DNA of 64,000 nucleotides from Warburgia ugandensis (GCA_035236585.1 CP141130.1:32313501-32377500); one strand, 5' to 3'; numbered from the stretch's first letter, positions 1-11,726 are shown. Translations and numbers: made by a program. Notes: generated by a model not told the origin, from the letters alone.

Positions 1-654
1 AGTTTTTACATTTTCACATATATATATTTACTTTTTCTCATTACAAGCTTACTCAAATACACAATGAAACTGATTTTACAGACACAAACATATATAATAC
101 ATATACATAAACAAACACGGCATCAAGGAAATCAAATTATTTTTTTATTAATCCAATGTTACGTATATATCAAATGTTATATATTATTAGATCTTATTAA
201 TATAAGATCAAATAGCAAATCTACTCTTTTTTATCAAAATATCACCTAGTATTTAGGTGACACCCATTCTATGGAGAGAGAAATAGTGTGTTTCAAAATT
301 TTCAGCCAAAGTTGATGGTATAACTACACTCTTCATTAAACCCTAATTTTGGATGAGAACCAAAAATTGTAATGTTCTCCTTTTCTTCAATACTGAGGCT
401 TCAAGAGAGAGGTTGTTTCATTTTCAATGAAATCATATGATTTTTGTGAAATAAGGTTGATCTAACAGACTTCTGAACCTCATAATCTATTGTAAGAAGA
501 CCCACAAGATCTAAAAAATCAAAACAAATAGAGTTAGCTAGCTAGTAACAACAAAGGAATTTGTGATTAAAAAGAATTTATGGTTTACTTACAAAATTTT
601 TCATGACATAATTAGTCAACAGCTGTGAAAAGAAGAGATCACAGGAAAAAATGT
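1..654. other. Unclassified AT-rich sequence
   Basis: No coding region, RNA gene or known repeat could be recognised. The stretch is strongly AT-rich with short, unsupported open frames only. It may be the body of the CACTA-like element whose right end appears to lie at about 1292, but no transposase similarity is visible here. Confidence 0.3.
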
Positions 655-1292
655 CATGTTGATAGTTATTTGTAAATGAAAGAGGACTTTAGAAGTCGTT
701 TAATAATAAATGAGTTGTTTAGTAAAAAACCACTTTAAAAATGAAATTTTTTTGAAGTTGCTTTGTGTAAAACAACTTTAAAAGCCCATCCCACTTAATA
801 TTAATCATCATGCCAATTCTCTTATCATACTTTTAAAGTCGCTTAGAACAAATGACTTTAAAAAAATGTCACTTTTAAAGTCATTTTATAGTAAACGACT
901 TTAAAATTCAGTAACTTTTATAGTCATTTTTTATTAAACAACTTTTAAAATCCATTCCAGCTAAATATAATATTCCCACCAAATTTTTTGTGATACTTTT
1001 GAAGTCGCTTACTTAAAATGACCTCAAAAGTTATTGATTTTTAAAGTTGTTTTTTGTAAACAACTTAAGTACTTAACTTTTGAAGTCTTTTAATTTTAAA
1101 TGACTTTAAAACTACTTCTTGCAAACAATTCCCTCTTCACGCTAGTTTTTTAATGTTGATTATAGATAAACAACTTCTTAAGTCCATATATTTAAAGTTG
1201 TTTATTTTGAAGCGACTTGTAAAATATTTATGAAGTCGACAGTCAAATAAGTGACTTCTTTATGCCACTTTAAAACCCTTGTGTGTAGTAGT
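655..1292 (+). repeat. Array of short palindromes ending in a CACTA-like terminus
   Basis: The stretch is filled with degenerate copies of a 25-30 bp imperfect palindrome built on AAGTCG(C/T)TT and its complement, separated by AT-rich spacers. It ends in GTGTAGTAGT at 1283-1292, which reverse-complements to ACTACTACAC. Arrays of short subterminal repeats next to a CACTA terminal inverted repeat are typical of CACTA (En/Spm) transposons. The same unit fills 11285-11726, which also ends in TAGTAGTG. Both termini face the same way, so this one looks like the right end of an element extending left, outside the window. The final base is C where G is expected. Confidence 0.5.
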
Positions 1293-1737
1293 CAATGCTT
1301 TTCTAGGTAGATATTCCAAATCTAGTTCATGGTTTTGATGGATTTGTGCATGGATGAGTACGATTGGAATGTTTCTTCTGTGGTTTGGATATATGAACAT
1401 GGTTTGAGTACATGAGACATGATTATGTTAGGATGAGATGGATGTTTTATTAGTGACTAGCTAAAGAGGACATTCTATAGGCTTTCCTAGCATGTTTTAT
1501 CATGATAAACAGTAAAATTATAGGGACGAAAGGAGATTTGTTTTCTGCTAGATTAAACTAGTAAAAGTTCACCAGACATAATCTTAGACCACTGAATCTA
1601 TTTTTGAACACCTTAAGGAGCACTTTATTTGACTCAAGGATATCCATCTCTAATCTAAAATCAATACATATACTTTATGAAAACCATTCAAAATAAAGGC
1701 CCCAACTAGTAAGGCTTATATAATCCCAATATATAGT

Positions 1738-1975
1738 TATGCTGGATTATTCCTTAATGATTATATGGAATAATCCTTCATAATGTACCACACAAAATGG
1801 ATGATAGAAAGCTTTCCAATCAGACCCATATTGAGACATAGAATGAAGATAGAGAAGAGAGAAAGTAAAATGAGTATCTTAAGGTATGTATAATTTTGTT
1901 TATAAGCTCATGCTAGATTATTCCTTACTACTTGTGTGGAATTATCCCACATAACCACACAAAATGGTTGATATA
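1738..1975. repeat. Imperfect direct repeat containing a hairpin
   Basis: Two roughly 65-bp segments (1738-1805 and 1908-1975) share the order GATTATTCC, GGAATxATCC and CCACACAAAATGG. In the first copy GGATTATTCC (1744-1753) and GGAATAATCC (1767-1776) are perfect 10-bp inverted arms around a 13-bp loop. The second copy is more degenerate. Confidence 0.5.
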
Positions 1976-4187
1976 TAAGCAAATCTAACATGAAGCATTA
2001 TTTAAACTTGGAAATTACATGAAATAAAGTAACCTAAAGTGCATGAATTAAGCATGAACCAAGATGTAAACTAACTAAACATGGAATATATGAAATTAAT
2101 TGACTAATGCATAGAAATCTAAACTAAACAAGCAAACTAAAGCATTAAGAGCCAACTAATATGCCTTAATCCAAAGTGGAATGTGAATGATTCATTGCAT
2201 TGATAATACATGAATTAAAGGTAAGAATGGAAAGCATGGTGCACATGACCATGAGATCTAAAAGCATGGAATAAGCTGCAAACTAACCTGTATAGAATTC
2301 ATGAATGGAATGTATGGACAACTCACCAAAACAAACCAAAATTTTAAGCAAAAACACTTCAAAATTATGTGCATGAACCATGGGTTTGTGCTCATGGTTG
2401 TGTAATTTGCTTGAGATTCAATTGTAACTAATAAGTAATTAAGCATGAAAGGAACAACTAACACCTGAGAAAAACTAAATTAAAAACAAACAAAACAACC
2501 ATAATAGTGAGTAATTTATCATTCAAGCATAAACTTTTCATTGATTGAAGGAATAAAGGTACAAGGGCAATGCACCCCCTCCAAGGGGTGTACACCCTAC
2601 TTAGAACTAATTACAATCGACAAAATCAACTTCTAATCTATCTTCAATCACCCAAATATCAAGAAACAATGAACATGCATGTAAATCACAAAGTTGCTTA
2701 TAAAAAAAAATGGGGAAAAAATGGAAAACGAAAGCATGAAATGGACAGGGAAATTTAAGGAGAAAGATGGCAACGTACCTAATCTAAGAACTATGCTTTG
2801 TTGGCTGTCACTATAAGAGAGTTGTATCCTTTAGATTCAAGGGTCTAAGGAACAAAATTAGAGGTATGAATAAAAGAAAACAAGTAACTAAAGTATGTAA
2901 TCAAAGATCACACAAACAATAAAACAAAGGCAACAAAACAAGGAACTAAGAAGAAACACAGCTTCATTTGAAGACCCTCTCTATCTAATCATTACATTTG
3001 TGATTTATTTTGGAGAGAGAGTTCTCCTTCTTCCAAACTTCTTTGTATTTGAGAGACTGCAATAAATCTCTTGCTCTTGTAAAGTTTTCTAAGTATTTTT
3101 AAGAAGTACATGTTGGTTATGTTTTATCTTTAGACGAAAAGGAAGAAAGAATTATACTTTACTTACAAACTAAAACACACGCACGCACACCCACATATAC
3201 ATACACTTCCCACCTCATAATTTAATCATCTTATTTTGCTTAAAGTTATTTTATTACTATAGGTTTTGTACTTCTTTGATTACCACATTTCGTTAGTTTT
3301 ATAAGAGTGTATTTTTACAATATTTTATGCCACAAGTAAACTTTGGAAGCTTAGTGTCAATCAAATACATATAGTCATTTAGAATGAAGAAGTTCAACCA
3401 TTAAGAAATCTTATGAATGACCATTAGCAAGATATGTTCACAGACTCAATGTGGGATGCATCTTTCCCACAATGAGATGTGAACTTGAAGTAGTGGAGTT
3501 AAATACTTGTGAAAGGTCTATGGGATTTGTAGCCCTTACTCTTACAAATATCTATACTAAGCAAGCTTATATTTTCATGCATCCTTTATCTAATTTGCTT
3601 GTGTTTTGTTTTCCACATATGTTAAATATTGTATGTTTATGTGAATGGATGGAGATGGAGTATCCTTTATTTTATTTATTTTACTTAAACTATTTTTATT
3701 AAGGAAATTACATTTGCATACATAAAATGAGTAAGTCTAAAAAACAACAGAGGCACTGCTAGATTTTTAGTAGAAATGTAGCACTCATTTCTCTGAAAAT
3801 CCTGATGTTTAGAAAAAAAACATGACACTCGAGATTTTTAAATGTCATTTCACCTAACCATGTTTAAGAACAAAAGATGGTTTTTAAGAATATAGATGGA
3901 CTAAAGGGACTAAAACTGAAGCACCTATATGTTTGTTTCCCATAACTAATCAATAGGTGGTCCTAGTACATGCTTGATCATTTAGACAAGAATGAGTTGT
4001 AAAGCATTTTTAGAAATGGGCATGAACACGACACAATAAGACATACATGCAGGCTTCAAGTAAATGTTGTAAGATGTACCTCTTGATTGTTGAATGGTAT
4101 TAGTTGCTTACATGAAGCTAAATTATTTCAATCATGTTTATATGAGTTCAAATGAATGTGTATGTACATGTGCTACGTGATGACCAC

Positions 4188-4275
4188 AATCATGCAAGTT
4201 AACATTGCTTTACTTATATCTTGATTTATTTAGAATCATGCAAGTTAACATTGCTTTGCTTATAATCATGCAAAT
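4188..4275. repeat. Short tandem repeat, 46-bp period
   Basis: AATCATGCAAGTTAACATTG begins at 4188 and again at 4234, with a partial third copy from 4264. It lies just upstream of the transposase-like remnant. Confidence 0.6.
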
Positions 4276-4492
4276 TAGTTTCAAGGTTTAGTTTTAGAAA
4301 AGTTTAATTTTAGAAATATATATATTTTAGAAAGTTTCTATTTTCATGCATGTTTTATCTGAATTGCTTTTGGTTTGTTTGCCGCATATGTCATGTCTAT
4401 TTGTTTTCTTTAAATGAATTACCTAGCCTTAACGAGAAGAACATTAAACTGAAGATTACAGCCACAATGAAGAGCGCAGACAAGAGGTCAAC

Positions 4493-6660
4493 ATGAGCAC
4501 TACTCCAAAGAGAAAGGGCAAAGAGTGAACAACAATTGAAAAGGCTATCAAGAGAAAGTCTAAGGGAATTAAAGAAACTATCTAATACAACATCAAAGGA
4601 CAAGCGATTGGTGATAGTGCAGCTGCTTATAGTAGTTTTCATTGCTCTATAGTAAGAAGCATGGTTCCTATCACATTTAAGGATTAGAGACTTGTGCCAT
4701 CCTTGACAAAAGATTCAATATGGGAAATGGTGAAGGTGTACAAACATTAAGTACATGTACTATATAATTTATAACTTACCTTATTTATCAAATATAGCAA
4801 TTTGCCATATACTTTATTGACTACTTTCATGTGCCTAATGATCAGAAGATGCATGCTTTGTAAAGGGCTGGTGAGCAATTGAGAAAATCAAAGAACAATG
4901 TTGTCACAATTACATAGCTCCATATGTCAATGATCCATCGAGGCTGTACTTAGTGCCTGCCATTTACTCTAACAACATTGACTAGGAGATTTGGAATGCA
5001 TTTGTACAGAATTGTACATCTGCCAAATTTGAGGTATGTGCAAAAACAATGTTACATTTAATTAATTACATGTAACATTCGATTATTGCACTTGATCATG
5101 CATGTACATATGTGTAGGTGAAGAGTGCAAGGGGAAGAAAAGTGCATGAAACAAATATGTAGAACCACTTGTCTAGGTTGGGCTACACTCATTTAAAAGA
5201 AGACGAAGTAGGCACTTGTGACAATTTATCCCTTTCAATTTAATGATACTATGGTTTATATACATGTTGTTCTCTAACTATAGTATCTTTGCTTGACAAC
5301 AAAAGAAAGTTGGGACTACGAAACCATTGATCGCTCCATCCTCCAAAAGATGGAGCATTCAGTGGGCTGTACTAACTACAAGTTCTCTGATGAATATATT
5401 GTGCAAATTGCTTCTAGCATAGTAAGTGGTTCCACCTGTCTATAAATTTTATACAATTAATTAGATGACATGATCATATCTTTCTCATTAAATTTTATAA
5501 GATATTTTTACTAAAGAAATAAAAACTATAGGAACTCTAATTAGCACTGCTTCCAATAAGGAAATTGTGTATAGGGCTATGGGTAATAAGAAGGACCTCC
5601 CTAGCCAAGTTAGGAGCATGGGTCATAGTTTTGTTCCTTCTGAATTCTTTAATAAAGGATGTTTACCTAAAGTTCAAGATGATTAGGAGTCCTACAATGA
5701 GCTTGTTGAGAAAATAAAGAATGATATATTTAGTTAGTTGCGTGAGGGAGGTTTGACAATTATTACTCTATCCCCTACTCACAATTATAGCAATGCTCCG
5801 TTCCTCCATCAAATGCGAGCTGCAATTCTCCAATTGAAGAAAATCCTTAAGGACATTCAGTGCCCCTAGAAAAGGAAATTCCCACCAATGATCTATATAT
5901 ATATATAAATATTTATATCTAGACAAAATTGAAAAAGTTTCTCTCTATTATATATGTGATTTGTAGGTGGGTCAGTGCTTATTAGCCCTGGATTCCCATG
6001 AAAACATCATGGAAGTTGGTTCATGCTATGAGCATGAATCAAATGTTTTACACGGAATTAGTATGCCACCACATACTAAGTGGGTATCCATTTCCATGGC
6101 TTTCAATGCTAATTCCTAGCTACCATTCCCATTAGGAATGAAAAATATTATAACCGTTGAAAAGTTAGTTGCATCTCACATCGCTTGGCCAAAGGCATTA
6201 GTCATTCCCATAGAGTCCATGGTATGTATCTTATCATACTGCCTTCCTCATCAATATTTTTTAGCTACAGACCCCAAATTAATTGTTTAATAACTTTATA
6301 CAATTAATCAGCAACAACATGTGGCACTGAGGTCGGCTACCTTTGTAGTATGCTAGACCAATGGAACAGGTACCTATTCATATCTTCTTTTTTTTTTTCA
6401 TCATAAATTAGGTCTTCTTCATTGATTAATACTTTTTAGCTAAATTTTTTTACATCTTTTATAGCAATCGTGCAAGGAGCATGTGGAAGGCCCACCCAAC
6501 ATGCCTCAATTCCTAAAATTAATCGACAGTCTCATCAACAATGATATGCCAATCAACCCCGTATGAATCAAGGAGGGAGTGCTTGCCGAGGACGTTGTTA
6601 AACTACTAATTATGGCAGAGAACCTATTATGAGTTTGTCTATGGGATCAACTCAAGCACC
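4493..6660 (+). pseudogene. Ptta/En-Spm-like transposon protein remnant
   Basis: A first exon-like segment (4493-4750) reads in one frame from an ATG and contains GQAIGDSAAAYSSF, IVRSMVPITF and SIWEMVK, the pattern of the plant Ptta/En/Spm family: 'GQPIG', a 'VRxxVPIT' motif, then a tryptophan/lysine segment. Three in-frame stops interrupt it, one at the tryptophan expected after 'TFKD' (TGG to TAG). A second segment (about 4920-5220) gives PSRLYLVPAIYSNN and, after an apparent GT-AG intron (5034-5118), GRKVHETNM and NHLSRLGYTHL, matching the family's conserved basic region. Further pieces at 5560-5870 (VYRAMGNKKDLPSQVRSMG) and 5970-6230 (HGISMPP, SHIAWPKALVIP) look like the downstream region. 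Function would be DNA binding or transposition. This copy is not functional. Confidence 0.5.
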
Positions 6661-7890
6661 CTCATAGCCTCCTACATGGGGTATATGTACATACTATGAT
6701 GACCCATGTTTATATGATGCATATTTCATAAAAGGGCGAGCGCTCTTGCTTTAGAAATATGAAATGCATGAAAATCTTTTGTTTTGGAAAGCAATCTTTT
6801 GTATAAAACCCCGAGTGTCAAAACACATTTTCAAATCATATAGCCATGGCATAGTTTTAGATCAACTCTATTCCCAAGAAAGTGTTAGTCACAGCCTCAG
6901 CTACAGAGAGTAACTACAATCAAGTAACATTCACTGAAGGATAAGGTAGGGGTTTACTTACTTCTTAATTCAGATGTTCTTTGTCGCGGGTCTGTCGTGG
7001 GTATATCCTATCCTTAAGTGTTTACTTGTATATGAAAAATGTTAAGGATTGGGTGAGTATACACTATACTCAGGAGGAGTCTATCACTACTAGTTTTACA
7101 ATGCATGCTATGTTTTAAACCATATGTTCTTTAAACCATGTGCATGTTTGAACACTCATGTTCAAAAGCCATTGTCAAAATAGAATACTGATGACTTAAA
7201 GAATCGCATAATCCAAGTCGAAAGTAGCATAGATATCATAAACATAATGATATGCATAAGATGCTTAATTGAATCCAACTCATGGATATATGGTATGGTT
7301 GACCATCCTAATGTTATGCCATATGCAATGCAAGTAAATCCTCCAAAAACATAGGGCCCACTATGCCCATGACCTCATCGTCAAGTGTGGTCCCCGGGTA
7401 CATAGGGACACTCGATCATAACCTCCACGGGGCATATGACACTTTGACCCAGTGCCGTGACACCAGTGGTAGTCCTCTGTACCACATGCAATCGAAGTAA
7501 GGACATGCCTTTTTAGCGTGGTACCCTTTTCACCTAATAGTGGTAGAGGCTAGGAGGCCACCCTGAACCTCTCGGCATGGCACCCACGAGCTTACTAGCC
7601 CAAATCATATATGATCAAGCAAGCAAAAACCTCTTTTTCAAAACATATCCTCTTTGGGTCCCTCACAACTGCCTGGCCCTCACAACTACCTACCTAGCAT
7701 CTTTTGGGCACTCCAGTGTCTTTTGGTAACCCTCAAGGACATGCATTTGTTTGAAACTCAATAATGATAAATCATGCAATTTATGCACTTATTTATTGTA
7801 AATAATGCTATTTATGCAATCGGTTGCAAAACATGCATGCAATGCATAAAATCTGCTCATGCGACTATCGGATTCAAAGTCATAACCCTA

Positions 7891-7978
7891 CCTAGAAGCC
7901 TGACAGCCTAGAAGCTTGCTAGCCTAGAAGCTTGTCAGCTCTCTCTGGCCCGCCCTCATCAGCTCGCCCTCATCGGCC
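7891..7978. repeat. Minisatellite inside LTR A1
   Basis: Three 16-bp units (7891-7906, 7907-7922, 7923-7938) start with CCTAGAAGC. After a short spacer, two 14-bp units begin CGCCCTCATC (7951-7964 and 7965-7978). The segment was not seen in LTR A2, so it is probably a local expansion in this copy. Confidence 0.75.
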
Positions 7979-9039
7979 AAGGCTACACTTATTATGCAGA
8001 CAAGAATACTTTTTCAAAACATGTCTATGCATGTAACACATATCTTGGCAATATATGCGCAATGTATTTTTCATATGCATGCTAAGTTCATTTATGAAAT
8101 CTATTCATGCTAAACAAGTCATGTGCATAAGGACGTAACATAAGTTTATATGATATACGCATAAAGACAGGACATGTAACTTCAAAACATGTATTAGAAA
8201 AGAAATCATGACTCAAAATATGCATTCTCAAAGCATCATGGGTTCTTTTTAAAAGTCTAGTAGCGATAGAACACCTACATCAAAACATCATGGGTTCTTT
8301 TAAAAAGTTTAGTAGCGATAGAGCAACTACCTGGTTTGAACGCGCTAGTCCTCTTGTCCTCATATGTTCTTGGACATGGTTTATGGGAAAAAGGTTAACT
8401 TGGCCCATTTCTATGGGCTCTAGAATAGTTTACCTCACTACTTAGGTATTAAAAGTTCATTCGCATGCCTGAGGGCCTCCTAAGGTCCCTAACTGGGCCT
8501 CGGTATAGTCAGGTTTGCAAAGGTTTAGTGGCCCCGCGCCACTATCATGATTTAAGGGTTATGTCAGCCTTAGATAGGTACTTTATTAGGTATTTTATGG
8601 TTTGAGTGTGTTTACATCATTGATGCGAACACAACGCCTTTCGCGGTACCTCAATCGGAGTCCTAGAACTCAAGTTATGGGCGTTTTTGTATTAAGAGTA
8701 CATAGAAGGCCTACAGGGCGTGTCCGCCGACACACCGGGCCTTCCGCCCGTTTTCTCACTTGCGGGAGAGTCCACGGACACACCTGGTTTGACCCTGTTG
8801 AACCAGTACATGCCAGGCACTTGCCCTGGCTCAGTTGTGGCTCCCTAGAGCCCCATTTTGCATGGTTTTTCATGCAAAAACTTGGGGGAATTCAACCTAA
8901 GACTAAGGGAGAGATGGGTTTGGAGTGGTTTAAGGTGTACCTGGTTCGTGGCCGGGTATTTTCCACATTTTCTCCTCTTGCCTGCTTCTCCAAAATGGAT
9001 TTTTTCCAAGGTTTTGGGCTGCCATTGGAGGTGCCCAAG

Positions 9040-9057
9040 AGCTCTATTTATAGAGCT
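9040..9057 (-). promoter_or_regulatory. LTR A1 TATA box within an inverted repeat
   Basis: AGCTCTATTTATAGAGCT reads as TATAAATAG on the minus strand and has 8-bp inverted arms around TT. The same 18 bases occur in LTR A2 (34427-34444), and a near copy lies in the A3 LTR at about 54258-54275. This supports minus-strand sense for the A family. Confidence 0.55.
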
Positions 9058-9559
9058 TTCAGAGGGTTCTGGCGGGGGTTTTCTACTGCCATGGAATGGT
9101 GGTGGAGAAACCTCTAGAATGGCGGTGGTTTCTCCCCTACACACTGCCATTCTAGAACCCTCCAGTAGGTTTGGGAAGAAGAGGGGTGCCCGTATCAAAA
9201 CGGGTCCCCGTTTTCTCAGGCCAAATCCGTTTTGAAATTAAATTACAATTTTGGCCTTGAACTTCAAAGGGCCATAACTTGCTCATTTTAACTCCGTTTT
9301 GGGTAATTCTGGTCTTGTTAGATTCCTTTTTCTGAGATGCACCTAAGGGTACCATCCTTAGGACCAAATTTCTGGGTCTAGTCAGGGTGAACAGTGAAAT
9401 GACCAAAATACCCTTATCTCAAAAAGTGAACTTTTCGTTACCAACTTGGGATTTCAAGGTTACAAAAATGGAGTCATTACATATACTTTCTTATAAAATA
9501 TTTGAATTTTACATGTTATATTTTCATGGTATAGGTAATAATTATTTCTTTTATGGAGC

Positions 9560-10255
9560 TTCTTAAATGATGCGACTAGCCTTTTTGAGGGTGAGTGTAC
9601 ACTTTACCAATTCCTTGACCATGGCATCATTTTTGGAGTGGCGAAGCAACAGCTAATAGAGAGAAATGTTCAAGATATTTTACTAGGTTTCTTTTACTAC
9701 TCTCAAGGACAGGGCTTAATGACTCTCTATAGTAGCGGGTAAGTTTTGATTTTCTTGTCAACTTATTCTATACTTAGGGAGTATCAACTTTCATTACAAT
9801 TCATGTGAGTGTCTATGTAGGTCTCATTGGATGCTGCTCATTTTGGATGTGCATAGTGGGCATGATTTCTTTTTTTATTCTTGTGGATTGCACATCTGTC
9901 CTACCCTCATAAAAATTATAAATAAGCTTTTATTTTTTTCTTGTGTTATGTGTAGATAAGTAATTTGCTATTAATCTATAATTTATTTAAAATTTAAATT
10001 TGTAGAGTATGGTTTGAATTGGCTCATATGACTGAGATAGTACAACCACCAAAAGTCACTTAGAAGAATGTCAAGGTATAGGAAATACTTAATTACTCTA
10101 AGTTACCACAAATTAAACCAATAATATTACAAAAGATACTTATGGGTTCTTTTTTGTTGTCTTTGTTGTACAATTCCCTAAACAATAGTCTAATTGGGAG
10201 TGGGGGTACTATGTTATGAGATATATGAGGACCCTCATATTCGATAGTATTCTTG
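9560..10255 (+). pseudogene. Ulp1/C48 cysteine protease-like domain remnant
   Basis: Three exon-like pieces read as a Ulp1-type (SUMO-protease fold) domain. The first (about 9600-9738) gives FLDHGIIFGVAKQQLIERN and ends at a GTAAGT donor; after an AG acceptor at about 9822 the next gives HWMLLILDVHSGHDFF, the family's 'HW' catalytic-histidine motif followed by an aspartate region. A piece at 10005-10075 gives VWFELAHMTEIV. The last (10165-10255) gives QFPKQ, then NWEWGYYVMRYMRTLIF, the 'Q...ECGYYVMRYM' motif. The catalytic cysteine is replaced by tryptophan (TGT to TGG) and at least two stops interrupt the frame, so it cannot be an active protease. In plant CACTA elements such a domain often ends the second protein. 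The A1 insertion separates it from the rest. Confidence 0.6.
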
Positions 10256-10559
10256 TCTCCCATTAAGAAAGGTAGAACATTTTTTACTTTTCTAGCTAAA
10301 AAATGTGAGCTTAATAAAATATATTTTAATTTAGGCTATTATGCTTTCTGAGTGAGTAAACAAGAAGAGTTACTTTAGAGTAAATCTCAATGAAATATGA
10401 ACTGAATGGGATGAGTTGTAATGAGTCTCAATTAGATAACTTAAAGTAACTACATGAATTTGAAATACATACTAAAGTATTTTCTTCATTCACTTGTGTG
10501 TGATTTTTTAGGTTTTATTATTTTCTTTGAAATATATATTTTTTAAATGATGAATGAGT

Positions 10560-11240
10560 GGAAACTTAGAGTGTGGGAATAAATGAGTATGGACGAAGTG
10601 AATTTGGAGCTTGTACATGAAGCGAATAGGTGGCTGTTGGTTTTCAATATATTCATTAAATTATATAACTTTTATGAGATGATGAATGAGAGGGTTACTT
10701 AGAGTGTGAAAGTAAGTGCAAATGTGTATGGATTTACAGATGAAGTGAATGTGGATGTTATAGAGCATGCATATTTTGTAGTTTCTTTTATAAAATATTT
10801 TCAACATAGATGTGGATGAATAACGATGAGTTTGGATGTTTTGTACCTATAATGGATGTATTGGGTGTTATATTATAAGAACAATTTGATGTATCAAGAA
10901 AGATATGGATGCATATTGTATTGGGTGTTCATTTTTCATGTTTATAAAGATTGTTTGGAGTATTAGGGGTCTAGGATGTTTATTATTCAAAGTATACACA
11001 GGTGGTAGTGTACCAATAAAGATGTGGATGCATGTTATAGTGGAAGTTGGTTTTTCATGTTTATAGGGATTTAAGTATTAGGTGTATACCATGTTTGTTA
11101 TTCAATGTATACAAGTGGTATTGTATCAAGAAAGATGTAGATGCATGTTGTATTGGAACATTTTTTGCATGTTTATAAGGATTGTTTGAAGCATCAAGTG
11201 TACATAGGATATTTGTTATTCAATTTTATATAGGAGGTAA
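10560..11240. repeat. Two degenerate tandem-repeat blocks
   Basis: At 10545-10770 a unit with GATGAATGAG, ACTTAGAGTGTG, GAAGTGAATxTGGA is repeated about twice at about 130 bp. At 10890-11240 a unit of about 113-119 bp starting near AAGA(A/T)AGATxTGGATGCAT repeats three times (starts about 10896, 11015, 11129), each with a CATGTTTATA and a TATTCAA block. They lie between the Ulp1-like domain and the palindromic end, as expected for CACTA internal repeats. Confidence 0.55.
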
Positions 11241-11284
11241 TGCTCGGATGGAAAATTGAAAAAAACAAAAAAAATTTGAAATCA

Positions 11285-11726
11285 TTTAGCCCTAAACATT
11301 TTAAAAAATTAACATTTTTAAAGCTGTTTAGGTAACTTTTGAAGTCGTTTGGTATAAGTGACTTCAAAAGTTTTTAAGTTTTGAAGTTGCTTAGCCTAAG
11401 CAACTTCAAAAGTTGTGACTTTTGAAGCTGTTTAGTGTGAGAGACTTTAAAAATGCTTCAAAAAAGTTGGACTTTGGAAGTCGCTTACGGCAAAATGACT
11501 TCAAAAGTCACCAACCTTTGAAGTCACTTAGAATATACAACATAAAATTTTTATGACTTTTGAACTAGTTTGCTCAAGCGATTTCAAAGGTCCTTGATTT
11601 TCAAAGTCATTTATCTAAACAACTTTAAAAGTTGTCTACTCTTCAAGTTGGAGCAATAGAAGTCACTTATTAAGTGACTTCGATTATCCCTTTTAATCGA
11701 ATTTAAAAGTCCCATGTCTAGTAGTG
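11285..11726 (+). repeat. CACTA-like subterminal palindromes and right terminus
   Basis: About ten degenerate palindromes of the form CTTTTGAAGTCG(C/T)TT...GACTTCAAAAGT fill the stretch. It ends in CCCATGTCTAGTAGTG at 11711-11726, which reverse-complements to CACTACTAGACATGGG, matching the common plant CACTA terminus. The palindrome unit is the same as at 655-1292. Confidence 0.65.

Larger units (their letters stand above)
1293..4486. other. Unclassified AT-rich sequence with short repeats
   Basis: No supported gene. The region holds a duplicated hairpin segment (1738-1975), a short AC-rich run (3175-3206) and a 46-bp tandem repeat (4188-4275). A CACTGCTAGA at about 3754 resembles a CACTA left end, but it lacks subterminal palindromes and the flanking 3 bases do not match those after 11726, so it is not called. 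Part of this stretch may be the 5' portion of the CACTA-like element to the right. Confidence 0.3.
6695..9481 (-). mobile_element. Solo LTR A1 (Gypsy, chromovirus type)
   Basis: The element runs from TATGATGACCC (TGTGACGACCC in the related A2 copy) to GAGTCATTACA, flanked by CATAC (6690-6694) and TATAC (9482-9486), a 5-bp target-site duplication with one mismatch. It aligns along most of its length with A2 (32388-34866) and the 3' LTR of A3 (52065-54694). LTR sense is the minus strand (TGTAATGACTCC to GGGTCGTCACA): in A3 this orientation follows a polypurine tract, and a TATA box (9040-9057) reads on that strand. No internal region or partner LTR is present. At 2787 bp it is about 300 bp longer than A2, partly through local repeats. 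Open frames inside it are not genes. It interrupts the CACTA-like element. Confidence 0.85.
4490..11726 (+). mobile_element. Degenerate CACTA-like element with a Ulp1-type domain
   Basis: On the plus strand the region has exon-like pieces of a Ptta/En-Spm-type plant transposon protein (4493-6660), a Ulp1/C48 protease-like domain (9560-10255), tandem repeats (10560-11240), a palindromic subterminal array (11285-11718) and a CACTA-type right terminus TAGTAGTG (11719-11726). Plant CACTA elements commonly have CACTA termini, subterminal repeats and a second protein, sometimes with a C-terminal Ulp1 domain. Solo LTR A1 (6695-9481) is inserted between the two coding parts. The left terminus was not found, so the true start is unknown and the two coding parts may not come from one copy. 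Multiple in-frame stops show it is dead. Confidence 0.5.

Noticed and set aside
2500..2760. Possible antisense LTR start (TTGATTGAAGGAATAAAGGTACAAGGGC region)
   Set aside because: The phrase recalls plant retroelement ends, but no partner copy, target duplication or coding region was found in the window.
3754..3763. CACTGCTAGA as a CACTA left terminus
   Set aside because: No palindromic subterminal repeats follow it, the third-base mismatch is shared with no other end, and the preceding AGG does not match ATA after 11726.
4397..4642. 81-codon minus-strand open frame
   Set aside because: It is antisense to the Ptta/En-Spm-like exon, which has clear motif support on the plus strand.
8602..9235. 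Overlapping open frames of up to 171 codons on both strands
   Set aside because: They fall in the U3-like part of solo LTR A1 and are broken in A2 and A3. No domain was seen.
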